Shown piece by piece: positions 1-7,986 of a stretch of DNA of 9,593 nucleotides. Where the stretch lies: NCBI GenBank assembly GCA_016931085.1, contig JAFGFO010000441.1, positions 1 to 9,593 of the forward strand, written 5' to 3'. Origin of the DNA: Thermoflexales bacterium (GTDB lineage Bacteria; Chloroflexota; Anaerolineae; Fen-1058). Each line of letters starts with the position of its first letter. Within the stretch, counting starts at the first letter, position 1. The notes under the pieces are model-generated. The model was given only the letters and a program-made list of their open reading frames with translations. It made no database searches and was not told the origin of the DNA. The position numbers and the translations under genes were made by a program.

Positions 1-2
1 AG

Positions 3-92
3 GTTGATGCCCGCCTGATGGGGCAGTGCGCGTCTATGGAAAACGCCAAAAAAGTACCACCAACCAAATTTGGTCACACCCTAATGAAATAG
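3..92 (+). CDS. Possible C-terminal tail of an upstream gene (partial)
   Basis: Reading frame 3 is open from the window edge to a TAG at 90-92, giving 29 codons that end in KVPPTKFGHTLMK. The other two + frames hit stops within the first 20 bases. The composition (several Lys, Pro and Met) is plausible for a real protein end, but I recognise no family and a run this short can be open by chance. An ORF starting at the internal ATG at 18 or 36 would be only 18-24 codons. Sequence left of the window is needed to decide. Confidence 0.2.
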   Translation, partial: VDARLMGQCASMENAKKVPPTKFGHTLMK

Positions 93-200
93 ACAGATTG
101 GACGTTAAGCGGTTTCCTCACCACTGTAAACCCGCAAGACAATCGGCTACCTTCCAACAAAACTACATCTGAAGAGATACTGGCCACCATACGAACACAC

Positions 201-230
201 CCAGGGGCAGCGACTCGAACACGCCCCTGG
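201..230. other. Perfect 8-bp inverted repeat (stem-loop)
   Basis: CCAGGGGC at 201-208 and GCCCCTGG at 223-230 are exact reverse complements with a 14-nt loop. No T tract follows on either strand, so it is not a standard intrinsic terminator. The heptamer CGAACAC occurs in the loop (216-222) and again just before the stem (192-198). It could be a protein-binding site, an RNA structure in the leader of the protease gene, or the relic of a small dispersed repeat. Only the symmetry is seen. Confidence 0.4.
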
Positions 231-356
231 AAGTAAGCGTGTGTCGACAAGACCCAAGTACAGTCAAGTACACATTCGGCCCTGGTGATATGGCCCACAA
301 GCAGCTTGTCAGGGTCACTATCGCCTCTTATGGGGTGCGGCCCGGACATCCGGGCG

Positions 357-363
357 AAGGGGG
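357..363 (+). promoter_or_regulatory. Ribosome binding site that fixes the start at 368
   Basis: AAGGGGG at 357-363 lies 4 nt before ATG 368. The frame stays open further upstream to 239, but only the 368 start places a signal peptide at the N-terminus. A GCCCGG/CCGGGC stem at 340-355 abuts the site and could affect its access. Confidence 0.5.
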
Positions 364-367
364 CAAG

Positions 368-1879
368 ATGGCTCTATGGAAATCTCGTGTTCGATGTCCG
401 GAACGCTGGACGACAAGCCTTGCAATCGTGATCGCGGGGCTGCTCTTGACAGGTGACGCCGCCGTGGCGAATCCGGCCGCCGGCCAGGCTGGAGCATCCT
501 TCAACGTGAGTTGGTCAACTGGCTGCCAGGAAGCGCCGGCTGAAGCCGTAAGCGCGCTCGACTATGCCGCCGGGCTGTGGGGAACGTGGATCTCGTCCAC
601 CACGCCCATCGAGGTGACGGCCTGCTGGACACCCAACCTTGGCAGCGGGGACGCGTTGGGCACCGGCATGCCAAGCGAGTACGTCCGCAACTTTCCCGGC
701 GCGCCGCTGGTGAACACGTACTACCCCATCGCGTTGGCCAACGCGTTGAGCGGCGGCGACCTGAATCCCGCCCGCGCCGACATGGCGCTGCAATTCAAGT
801 CGGACGTGACGTGGTCTTTCGTGCTGACGCCGGCGCACACCACCGCTGCTGCCGCGGACGCGGACTTTGTGGCGGTGGCACTGCACGAGCTGGCGCACGG
901 CCTGGGCTTTGTCGGCAATATGTACGTGAGCTACGACACCGGCTTTTGCGGCGACGGGCCGCAGGGCGCCCTCTACCCCTGCCCCACCGCCTACGATTGC
1001 TTCGTCGTAGACAGCAGCGGCGCCGCCGTGTTGAGCTACCTCGGCGATGACCGCTTCACACTGGCCGCACGCCTCAAGAGCGACGCCCACTTTGGCGGCC
1101 CCAACACCGTCGCCGCCAACGGTGGGACGGCGGCCAGGCTCTACGCCCCGGGCTATTGGACTATCAGCAGCCTGTCTCATCTCGACCAAGCCAGCTACGA
1201 AGGCAGCCCCAATAGCCTGATGACGCCCTTCTACAGCGGCGCGGCGCGCCATCCAGGCCCGGTGACGCTGGCGACGTTCCAGGACATGGGCTGGCTGCGC
1301 GCTGGCGGCGTCCCCAACGTCACCACCACCGGCCCGCGCGTCGTGGGCGTGGGGAGCGCCGCGACCTTTAGCGGCGAGCTGCTCTGGCCCGGCTACACCG
1401 GCCAGCCGCTCACCTACACCTGGACCACCACTGGCCAGGAGCCGCTGGCACACCCCGGCCTCACCGCCACCGACCAGGTGACGCTGAGCTGGGACACGCC
1501 GGGCGAAAAGGCCATCACGCTCACCGCCACGGATGGCGACGCGTTCGCCAGCGCGGTGCGCACGGCGCTCGCCTTCGCCGCGAACGCGAGCGGCCCGGCC
1601 CAGGGCGACACCAAGCACGCCTACACCTTCAACGCCGGCGTGACGCTGCCCGGCTTTCCCGTCACCTACACCTGGGAGGCCACCGATCAGCCCATCGCCG
1701 TTCACCCGGACCGATCCGCGTCCGACAGCGCCACCTTCACCTGGCTCACGCCGGGCACAAAAACCATCACCGTCACAGCCGTCATCGAAGGCGCGCCGGC
1801 ACAGGCCGTGCACACTATCGACATAGAGGGCAGCGTGTTCGACCAGTTCATCTTCCTGCCCCTGGTGCAGCGGCAGTGA
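368..1879 (+). CDS. Secreted metzincin-like metalloprotease with two PKD-like domains
   Basis: Predicted secreted zinc peptidase of 503 residues. From ATG 368 the protein begins with a clear Sec signal peptide: basic n-region (KSRVR), hydrophobic LAIVIAGLLLTG at 18-29, and likely cleavage after AVA at 34. The catalytic domain covers about 36-310. It has HELAHGLGF at 173-181 (H173, E174, H177) and a Met-turn-like NSLMTP with M285, followed by GPVTLATFQDMGW, an arrangement typical of secreted bacterial HELxHGLGF proteins. Cysteines around residues 195-215 suggest disulfides. The metzincin third ligand would fall at residue 183, which is Gly, so the third ligand is not identified. Two PKD-like beta-sandwiches follow (about 322-405 and 409-487), similar to each other (TLSWDTPG and TFTWLTPG). 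The C-terminus FIFLPLVQRQ (494-503) matches a motif I associate with secreted Chloroflexota proteins; its role is unknown. The substrate cannot be read from the sequence. Probably co-transcribed with the larger protease 59 nt downstream. Confidence 0.85.
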   Translation: MALWKSRVRCPERWTTSLAIVIAGLLLTGDAAVANPAAGQAGASFNVSWSTGCQEAPAEAVSALDYAAGLWGTWISSTTPIEVTACWTPNLGSGDALGTGMPSEYVRNFPGAPLVNTYYPIALANALSGGDLNPARADMALQFKSDVTWSFVLTPAHTTAAAADADFVAVALHELAHGLGFVGNMYVSYDTGFCGDGPQGALYPCPTAYDCFVVDSSGAAVLSYLGDDRFTLAARLKSDAHFGGPNTVAANGGTAARLYAPGYWTISSLSHLDQASYEGSPNSLMTPFYSGAARHPGPVTLATFQDMGWLRAGGVPNVTTTGPRVVGVGSAATFSGELLWPGYTGQPLTYTWTTTGQEPLAHPGLTATDQVTLSWDTPGEKAITLTATDGDAFASAVRTALAFAANASGPAQGDTKHAYTFNAGVTLPGFPVTYTWEATDQPIAVHPDRSASDSATFTWLTPGTKTITVTAVIEGAPAQAVHTIDIEGSVFDQFIFLPLVQRQ

Positions 1880-1893
1880 AGCCATGAGACACA

Positions 1894-1920
1894 GACCAGG
1901 CAGAGAGGTATACCCTGGTC
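1894..1920 (+). other. Stem-loop in the 59-nt gap between the protease genes
   Basis: GACCAGG (1894-1900) pairs with CCTGGTC (1914-1920) across a 13-nt loop. The loop side also contains the perfect palindrome GGTATACC (1907-1914), which overlaps the right arm by one base. The structure ends 4 nt before the AAGGAG ribosome site (1925-1930) of the large gene. No T tract follows, so termination is unlikely. It could tune translation or mRNA processing, or be a binding site for a regulator. Function is inference only. Confidence 0.35.
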
Positions 1921-1938
1921 ATATAAGGAGCGTTTGAG

Positions 1939-4900
1939 ATGAAAAACCAAAAAACAGCTTTATGGCTCGCAGCGAGCATTTTCCTCATCGGCCTGGGTGG
2001 GCTGGCGCTGCCCGGCGCTGCGTCGCCGTCGACCTTTGCCCAAGCGCCGCTCGACCCGGTTGCCACGGAGATGGTCACCGCCGCGCCGCGCGCCGCCGCC
2101 GCCTTTGGCGACCCCGCCTCGATCACGATGGACGAACAGGGCTACACCGTATGGACCTACGAATACCCCGATCTCGAAGGCCACTGCTGGATGCTCTCCC
2201 GCCTCCGCTGGCCCTTTAACCTCGGGGCGCAGGATCCCAGCGAGCTGAGCGAGACGACGTTGATTTTTAACTTTGGGCAGCGCCAATACGCCACCGGGCC
2301 AGACGGCGAGCAGCGCTACACCAACCCCACCTGGGCCGTGGCGCTCAACGGCAAGCCCGGTGCGTGGGTGGACGGCAGCTTTAGCGGCGACTGGAACATC
2401 ATCGGCGCGATTGGGATCGAGCCGACGTGGCCGTTCATCATCCCCGCCGAGCAAGAAATCGCCTTCGACCACACCGAGCTCATCGATGGCGAGAACAACA
2501 TCTGGTTCCAGCAGCAGGATTTCTGCGGCACGCCAGACTTTCAAGACATGGCCTGCACCTGCTACCAACTGTATCGCATCAGGCTGCGCGCGCGGGTCAA
2601 ACTGGGCATCAAGGAGCTATCGCCCAAGCCCGGCACAGAGTACGTCAACACCAACCAACACCAACGCCCCGAAATTCGCGTCCTGTTCAACACAATCGTT
2701 TCTGATACCACGGTCAATGAGAACACCTTCCAGGTGTACTACCTCGACGAGCAGCAGCAGCCGGTCTATGTCTCCGGTGAGCCGCGCAAGCTGTCGGACG
2801 TCGAATACATCTTCCGGCCGGACGCGCCGCTCAGGGACGGCATCCGCTACCAGGCGCGCGTCTGGGGCGAGACGGAGGCGACGGCCGAGAAGCACGCTGA
2901 CTGGGTCCAAGATGTGAGCGGCGGCCCGCTGGAAAGCGGCGCGCACTGGCCGTTCTGGACCCTCCCGCAGTTGGAAGTGCGCCTGGCGCCGGTGCAGGTG
3001 CTCGAAGAAGAGGCGCTCGTCGCCTACAAACCCACCGTGCTCCGCGTCTTCTTGTCCAGCGCCAGCTTTTATACGGACGTGTGGTACCTGGATTTGTGGG
3101 ACCACGTGGATGTGGAGGACATCGAGCTGAGCTGGCGCTCGCCTTCCGGGGAGCACGAAGGGGCGGCCTCTTGGCGCGCGAGCGGCCCGCCCGATTGGCA
3201 CTTTGCTTACACGCCGGAGACGGCGCGGCGTTACCGCCTCAACGACAAATTCAGGCGGCTCAGCTCGCAGGACACGGTCAACTATTACGGCTTCGTCCCC
3301 CAAGAGACGGGCTACTACTGGCTGCGCGCGGCGGTCACGGTCGTGGACAGCCGCGGCGAAAAGCAGCGCTTCGTCAGGCTGTCCACGCCGGACGTTGTCC
3401 AGACGCGTTGGCTCACGCTCCACGCGCGTGCTCTGGCGGTCGGCGCCGATTACGGCAAAAGCGGCACGGTGGATTTGAGCGCGCCGCTGGCGGGACACCG
3501 CGGCGGCGTGCAGGCCATTTATCCCGTGCCCAACGTGCGCCTGGCGCAACGGACCACCGCCATACCCTATTACGCGCCGGTGGCTTCGTCGGTGTGGAGT
3601 TCGTCGCCAGCCGGCGATTTTCAGCTCTTGAAGGCGCTGCTGGAGATGAGCTCCCTGTGCGCGACGAGCTCGGGCTGCGACTTGATGATTGGCTACGCGC
3701 CCATGGCGTGGTTGCGCGACATTGGCTTGACCTCGCCGAGGCAGGCATGGTACGGCATGTTGGTGCAGGATGTCTACTACGATCACTTCCGTTTCATCGT
3801 CGCCCACGAAGGCGGCCACCTGTACGGTTTCGAGCACGACACGTATAGCGGCGGGGACGGTTACGACGTCCGCCGCCGGGCGGACCGCCGCAACAGCGCG
3901 GCCGGCATGGAGCCGCAGACACAAAAGACGCTCAACATCATCAGCAGCTTTATGAACGAGGACCCGGTGGAATCACCCCCGCCGGAGCGGCTGTGGATCG
4001 AGTGGCGCAATTACCACTCCCTGCGCGCCCGCTTCAGCAGCGCTTCCCGGGCGTCTCGCCAGGCCAGCCTGGCCGAGCCGCTGCTGCTGGCGAGCGGCAT
4101 CATCACCCCGGCCAGCGGCGCGGTGGCGCTCGATCCCTGGTACCAGCTCGAAGCCGGCGAATGGGAAGCGCCGGCGCCCGGCCCGTATCGGCTCGTGTTC
4201 CTAGATGGGGCGGGGCAAGAGATCGCCGGCTACACGCGCCCCTTCAGCACCGCCACGACACTGCAGCCAGCCGGGCGGGATTCCTGGACTATTCCTCCTG
4301 ACGCGCCCGCGCCCTTTGCGATCAAGGTCCCCTACCCGGCCGCGACGGCGCGCGTCCAAATCCGCCGCGACAGCGACGACGCACTCCTGGCCGAGCGGAC
4401 AGCCAGCGCCAGCGCGCCCACCGTCGCCATCACCTCGCCGGCCAACACGAGCTGGACCGGCCCGCAGCCCATCGCCTGGCAAACAGACCCCGCCCAGGCG
4501 CGGCATTTCATCTTGCAAGTCTCCACCGACAACGGCGCGACGTGGCAGGCGCAGGCCATTCACCTGCCCGGGACGACGTATACCGTCGAGACCACCAGCT
4601 TGCCCAACACCACCCAGGCCCTGGTGCGCGTGATCGCCACGGACGGCCTCAACACCGCCAGCGACAGCGCCGGGCTGTTCACGATTGACAACCCCGCCCG
4701 CGTGGAGTACGTCTTGCCCACACCGGGCGCGGAACACGTCAACGTCGAGCAGCCGCTCCACGTCGGCTTCCGCGACGCCATAGACGCCGCGACCATCCAC
4801 AGCGGCACGCTCACGCTCTCCGGCGGCCCGGGCGAAGATGTGCCCGGCTACATCCGCTACGATGCCGAGACACGTGAAGCGACGTTCATCCCCAAGACCC

Positions 4901-7854
4901 GGCTGGCTTACAGCACCACCTACACCGCTCACGTCAGCGCCGCGATCCGCACGCCGGGCGGCAGCCCGCTGGCCGGGGAGGTGAGCTGGACCTTTAGCAC
5001 CGAGGCCGACAGCTCGCCGCCGCGCCCGAGCCTGTTCTCCCCGCCGCACGGCGCGCTCAACGTCCCGACCGACACCGTCGTCGCCGTCGCGTGGGATCGC
5101 GCGTTGGAGGCCGGCACAGTGAGCACGGCGAGCTTCCAGGTGGCGGAACTGCACGGCGCGCTCCTCAGCGGCAGCGTGGCCTACGACGCCGCCGCGCGGA
5201 TGGCCACCTTCACCCCAGCTACGCCCCTCGCGCCGCGCACGACCTACGTCGTCACGCTCAGCGAGGGCATCCGAGACACGCAGGGGAACGCCAGCTCTGA
5301 GCCGGCGGCCTGGGTCTTTAGCACCGGCGGCGCGGCGGCTGGACTGGCTTTCACCGGCAGCTACGCCGACAGCGGCCTGGACGCCGACGGCGACGGCCTG
5401 TACGAGCACCTGGATATCCGGGTAGGCGTGCGGGTCACGGCGACCGGCAGCTACGTCCTGCGCGGCGCGTTGGCCGACGCCGAGGGCGTCGAGATCACCT
5501 GGGCCTACCTCACCTCCACGTTGAGCACCGGCGTGCACTTGCTCGGCCTGCGCTTCGACGGCGCGGCCATTGGCGGGCGCGGCCTGGACGGGCCGTACAC
5601 GCTCACCGACCTAGTGTTGACGCACACCGACAGCGGCGCCTACAGGCCGGCCGTGCTGGCGTCCACGTCCAAGCGGGACGCCTACCGCACCTTCGCCTAT
5701 CCCGCCGGCCACTTCCCGGCCCCGCTGCGCTTTGGCGGCCTGCCGGATGTGCTGCTGCTGCCGGGGACCACCTTCCACGACGCCTTCAACGTGCGTGATT
5801 ACGCCCGGCATGCTACCTTGCCAGGCAACCAACTGAGCTACACGCTGATGCTCAACACGCAGCCGGCCATGGGCGTGGCCTTGCAGGCGTCGGGCGCGGT
5901 CCACGTCAGGCCGGAAGCGTACTGGAAGGGCCGCGCGCGCGTGACCATCCGCGCCAGTGACGGCGTGTACGCCGTGCAGGACACCTTCGAGATCGCCATC
6001 GGCTGGCCGCAGTCGATCTACCTGCCGGTGGTGCTGCGCAACGAGGGTGGGGCCGGCGGCAGCGCGGCGCGCGACGGGTGGATCACGTACTTCCACGACG
6101 ATTTCGAAGCCTCGTTTAGCTGGCTTCGCTATTCGTCTATATCCATAGACCCTGGCGGCGGGATCCCCTTGTGGGACAAGCGCGACTGCCGCGTCTACTC
6201 CGGGCAATACAGCGCATGGTCCTACGGCGGCATCAACTATGGCGACGCACCAGCCTGTGGCGCGGAATACCCCAATACACTCTGGACGATGATGTACAAA
6301 TACATGCCCATCGACCTCAGATACGTCGCCCATGCCCAGTACAGCGCCAAGGTCTGGACGAACCTGCCGCCGGGCGACGAGGTCTGCCTCCAGGTCGCCG
6401 TCGTCGAGACGGGCGCCTGTCAAAGCGCATACGGGAATTGGCCAGCAGGCGACTATTACGGCGTCTGCCGCTCCGGCGTGACGGACGGCTGGGAGGACCT
6501 GACGATCGACCTGGCGAACGTCCCGACGCTTGGCAACGTGCTCGGCCAAGAGCGCGTGTGTATCGCGGCGGTTTTTGCCGTGGACGAAGCGGGCACGCGC
6601 CCCGAAGGCGCTTATCTCGACGACGTGAGCCTGCGTCTCTGTCCCGAAGGGCTGAGCGAGCACTGTGCCGGGACAAGCCCCTCGCCGCCCGCTAGCCCGC
6701 CCCTGGTAGCCGCCAACATCGGCGGCTACCCGGAGAGCGTCATTGAGGCCGCCGTGGCGGTGGAGGACAGCGGGCGCGTCCACGCGCTGTGGACCGGCAA
6801 GCTCAACCCGAACGTGCAGAATTACGTCTTTTACAGCAGCTCGCCCGACGGCGCGAACTGGACGCCGTACCGTATCCTCAGCTATTGGGGTGGGCGAGAG
6901 CCGCAGGTGGCGGTGGACAACGTTCACGGGCGCATCCACCTGGCGTACGGCAACGACGATGGCGTCGTCCACCACACCGTCGCCGGCGGCGTTGTCTCCG
7001 CGCCAGAGATCGTCGCGCCGCACAAGCGTTACTACTTGCCGGACCTGGACCTGCCGGGCGGCGGCGTCGCGTTTCCGAGCCTGACCGTCGCCGAGGGGAG
7101 TGGCTACGCCTACCTGGTGTGGCGCGAGGTGTACTGGGCACGCCTCAGCACTAGTTCCTTTTCGGCGCGCTACCAAACCTGGCATGCCTACTGGGATGGC
7201 GCGAGCTGGAGCGCGCCGCTGAGCCGGATCAACGACCGGGATACGCAGTACTCGACCATCGTCGCCGCGCCGGACGGCCAGGCGATGCTGGCGTGGTTCC
7301 AACGCTGGTCGCAATCGGCCGGCGATGGGGTCTCGCCGGGCGATCCCATCGTCGCGCGCACGGCCTACGGTACAGAGCCGGGCCGCTTCCCGCTGCGCCA
7401 GGCCACGCACGAGCTGTACTCGACGCCGCAGCGGGACCAGTCTATCGTGCTGGCTTACTCTGGCGGTGACGACAGCTTTGTGCTCGGCTCCGACCACGCG
7501 ATGTGGCCGGGGCATTCGCGGGTCTATCGCTACGTGTGGAAAGATGGCGCCTGGGCAGGGCCGGTGAGCGTGGCGGAGAACAGCTCAGGCTGGGCCACGC
7601 CGGTCTACGTGGGCGCGGCGGCGGACACGCCCTTGATCCGCTACGTCTACCGCGACGATTATGTGCTCAAGACGCGGACAGAAACGGGCGGCGTGTTGAG
7701 CCCGGCGCAAGACATCGCCGACTACCTGAGCGCGCGCGGGTACACCAATGCCGGCTCGCCGCTGGCCTACTTTACCGGCCGCACGGGCGGCCTGCACATG
7801 GTTGTCAACGGCGAGAAGGACGGCACGGCCGGGTTTTACTACGTGCGGCCGTGA
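1939..7854 (+). CDS. Giant secreted multidomain metalloprotease (1971 aa) with C-terminal propeller
   Basis: Very large predicted extracellular zinc peptidase. The start is supported by AAGGAG (1925-1930), 8 nt before ATG, and by a signal peptide (MKNQKTALWL, then a hydrophobic stretch; cleavage near 28-36). In order: a Cys-containing beta-rich N-domain (about 40-220); an SbsA-like Ig/Big_5 domain (225-310); a region from about 345 resembling accessory beta domains; the peptidase domain (about 488-690) with a full metzincin site HEGGHLYGFEH (H623, E624, H627, G630, H633) and a candidate Met-turn SFMNE (M672); an Fn3/Ig-like domain (825-915); two further Big_5 domains (920-1020, 1027-1130); a module with a DxDxDG calcium-type loop at 1148 (1134-1258); a cadherin-like domain (1268-1355); SIYLPVVLRN (1359-1368) and a Gly-rich linker; a jelly-roll/MAM-like domain with paired Cys (1380-1570); a Pro/Ser linker; and a sialidase-like propeller (1588-1971) with an Asp-box-like SSSPDGANW. 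The many binding modules suggest attachment to a large substrate such as glycoprotein. The exact peptidase family is not assigned. No anchor or sorting signal is visible at the C-terminus. Confidence 0.88.
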   Translation: MKNQKTALWLAASIFLIGLGGLALPGAASPSTFAQAPLDPVATEMVTAAPRAAAAFGDPASITMDEQGYTVWTYEYPDLEGHCWMLSRLRWPFNLGAQDPSELSETTLIFNFGQRQYATGPDGEQRYTNPTWAVALNGKPGAWVDGSFSGDWNIIGAIGIEPTWPFIIPAEQEIAFDHTELIDGENNIWFQQQDFCGTPDFQDMACTCYQLYRIRLRARVKLGIKELSPKPGTEYVNTNQHQRPEIRVLFNTIVSDTTVNENTFQVYYLDEQQQPVYVSGEPRKLSDVEYIFRPDAPLRDGIRYQARVWGETEATAEKHADWVQDVSGGPLESGAHWPFWTLPQLEVRLAPVQVLEEEALVAYKPTVLRVFLSSASFYTDVWYLDLWDHVDVEDIELSWRSPSGEHEGAASWRASGPPDWHFAYTPETARRYRLNDKFRRLSSQDTVNYYGFVPQETGYYWLRAAVTVVDSRGEKQRFVRLSTPDVVQTRWLTLHARALAVGADYGKSGTVDLSAPLAGHRGGVQAIYPVPNVRLAQRTTAIPYYAPVASSVWSSSPAGDFQLLKALLEMSSLCATSSGCDLMIGYAPMAWLRDIGLTSPRQAWYGMLVQDVYYDHFRFIVAHEGGHLYGFEHDTYSGGDGYDVRRRADRRNSAAGMEPQTQKTLNIISSFMNEDPVESPPPERLWIEWRNYHSLRARFSSASRASRQASLAEPLLLASGIITPASGAVALDPWYQLEAGEWEAPAPGPYRLVFLDGAGQEIAGYTRPFSTATTLQPAGRDSWTIPPDAPAPFAIKVPYPAATARVQIRRDSDDALLAERTASASAPTVAITSPANTSWTGPQPIAWQTDPAQARHFILQVSTDNGATWQAQAIHLPGTTYTVETTSLPNTTQALVRVIATDGLNTASDSAGLFTIDNPARVEYVLPTPGAEHVNVEQPLHVGFRDAIDAATIHSGTLTLSGGPGEDVPGYIRYDAETREATFIPKTRLAYSTTYTAHVSAAIRTPGGSPLAGEVSWTFSTEADSSPPRPSLFSPPHGALNVPTDTVVAVAWDRALEAGTVSTASFQVAELHGALLSGSVAYDAAARMATFTPATPLAPRTTYVVTLSEGIRDTQGNASSEPAAWVFSTGGAAAGLAFTGSYADSGLDADGDGLYEHLDIRVGVRVTATGSYVLRGALADAEGVEITWAYLTSTLSTGVHLLGLRFDGAAIGGRGLDGPYTLTDLVLTHTDSGAYRPAVLASTSKRDAYRTFAYPAGHFPAPLRFGGLPDVLLLPGTTFHDAFNVRDYARHATLPGNQLSYTLMLNTQPAMGVALQASGAVHVRPEAYWKGRARVTIRASDGVYAVQDTFEIAIGWPQSIYLPVVLRNEGGAGGSAARDGWITYFHDDFEASFSWLRYSSISIDPGGGIPLWDKRDCRVYSGQYSAWSYGGINYGDAPACGAEYPNTLWTMMYKYMPIDLRYVAHAQYSAKVWTNLPPGDEVCLQVAVVETGACQSAYGNWPAGDYYGVCRSGVTDGWEDLTIDLANVPTLGNVLGQERVCIAAVFAVDEAGTRPEGAYLDDVSLRLCPEGLSEHCAGTSPSPPASPPLVAANIGGYPESVIEAAVAVEDSGRVHALWTGKLNPNVQNYVFYSSSPDGANWTPYRILSYWGGREPQVAVDNVHGRIHLAYGNDDGVVHHTVAGGVVSAPEIVAPHKRYYLPDLDLPGGGVAFPSLTVAEGSGYAYLVWREVYWARLSTSSFSARYQTWHAYWDGASWSAPLSRINDRDTQYSTIVAAPDGQAMLAWFQRWSQSAGDGVSPGDPIVARTAYGTEPGRFPLRQATHELYSTPQRDQSIVLAYSGGDDSFVLGSDHAMWPGHSRVYRYVWKDGAWAGPVSVAENSSGWATPVYVGAAADTPLIRYVYRDDYVLKTRTETGGVLSPAQDIADYLSARGYTNAGSPLAYFTGRTGGLHMVVNGEKDGTAGFYYVRP

Positions 7855-7893
7855 GCCTCGCGTTTGGGGTCGAAATCTGGTACTTCTCAAGAC

Positions 7894-7922
7894 GTAGGGG
7901 CAGGCACAGGGGCCTGCCCTAC
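7894..7922. repeat. REP-like palindrome flanked by GTAG and CTAC
   Basis: The 5' arm GTAGGGGCAGGC (7894-7905) pairs with GCCTGCCCTAC (7912-7922), with one extra G bulged in the left arm and a 6-nt loop. The GTAG tetranucleotide next to a GC-rich hairpin is the form of REP elements mobilised by RAYT/TnpA-REP transposases in other bacteria. The stem core GGCAGG/CCTGCC also occurs in the element at 9567-9586, so this is a repeated family. It sits between the giant protease stop and the next promoter and might also slow or end transcription, but no T tract follows. Confidence 0.6.
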
Positions 7923-7932
7923 TCCGTATTAT

Positions 7933-7960
7933 TTGACAAGATACGAAATCTGGGTATGAT
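7933..7960 (+). promoter_or_regulatory. Sigma-70-type promoter for the DUF99 gene
   Basis: A consensus TTGACA at 7933-7938 is followed after 16 nt by TATGAT at 7955-7960. Transcription would start near 7967, giving a leader of only about 20 nt before ATG 7987, with the AAGGAG ribosome site near its 5' end. This separates the DUF99 gene from the protease pair as its own transcription unit. The spacing is seen; activity is inferred. Confidence 0.65.
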
Positions 7961-7986
7961 TTTCAGCATAAGGAGAAAATCACCCT

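Larger units (their letters stand above)
93..367. other. Non-coding region upstream of the first protease gene
   Basis: This stretch is visibly richer in A and T than the genes to its right and holds no convincing gene. A + frame reads through from 239, but its first 43 codons have no protein-like character and the real start is the ATG at 368. A minus-strand open frame at 349-74 has no recognisable motif and no good ribosome site. It contains a perfect 8-bp stem-loop at 201-230 and a GC-rich stem GCCCGG/CCGGGC at 340-355 directly before the Shine-Dalgarno. TTGTCA at 306-311 followed 17 nt later by TATGGG is a weak promoter candidate for the downstream gene. Confidence 0.5.

Noticed and set aside
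239..367. Upstream 43-codon extension of the smaller protease
   Set aside because: It would bury the signal peptide; ATG 368 has a ribosome site and a proper N-terminal signal sequence.
515..1885. 456-codon minus-strand open frame opposite the smaller protease
   Set aside because: It mirrors the GC-rich codon pattern of the + gene, has no protein-like motifs, and the + strand has a signal peptide, an HExxH site and PKD domains.
2617..3924. 435-codon minus-strand open frame opposite the giant gene
   Set aside because: Low-complexity Arg/Val/Ala translation with no motifs; an antisense shadow of a high-GC gene.
4201..5538. 445-codon minus-strand open frame
   Set aside because: Gly/Arg/Ala-rich shadow; the + frame has clear Ig-like domains over the same bases.
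5611..7515. 634-codon minus-strand open frame
   Set aside because: Long only because stops are rare in the antisense frame of GC-rich genes; no recognisable domain.
7894..7922. Palindrome read as a simple intrinsic terminator of the giant gene
   Set aside because: No T run follows on the + strand and the GTAG/CTAC ends match the REP-like element at 9535-9590 better.
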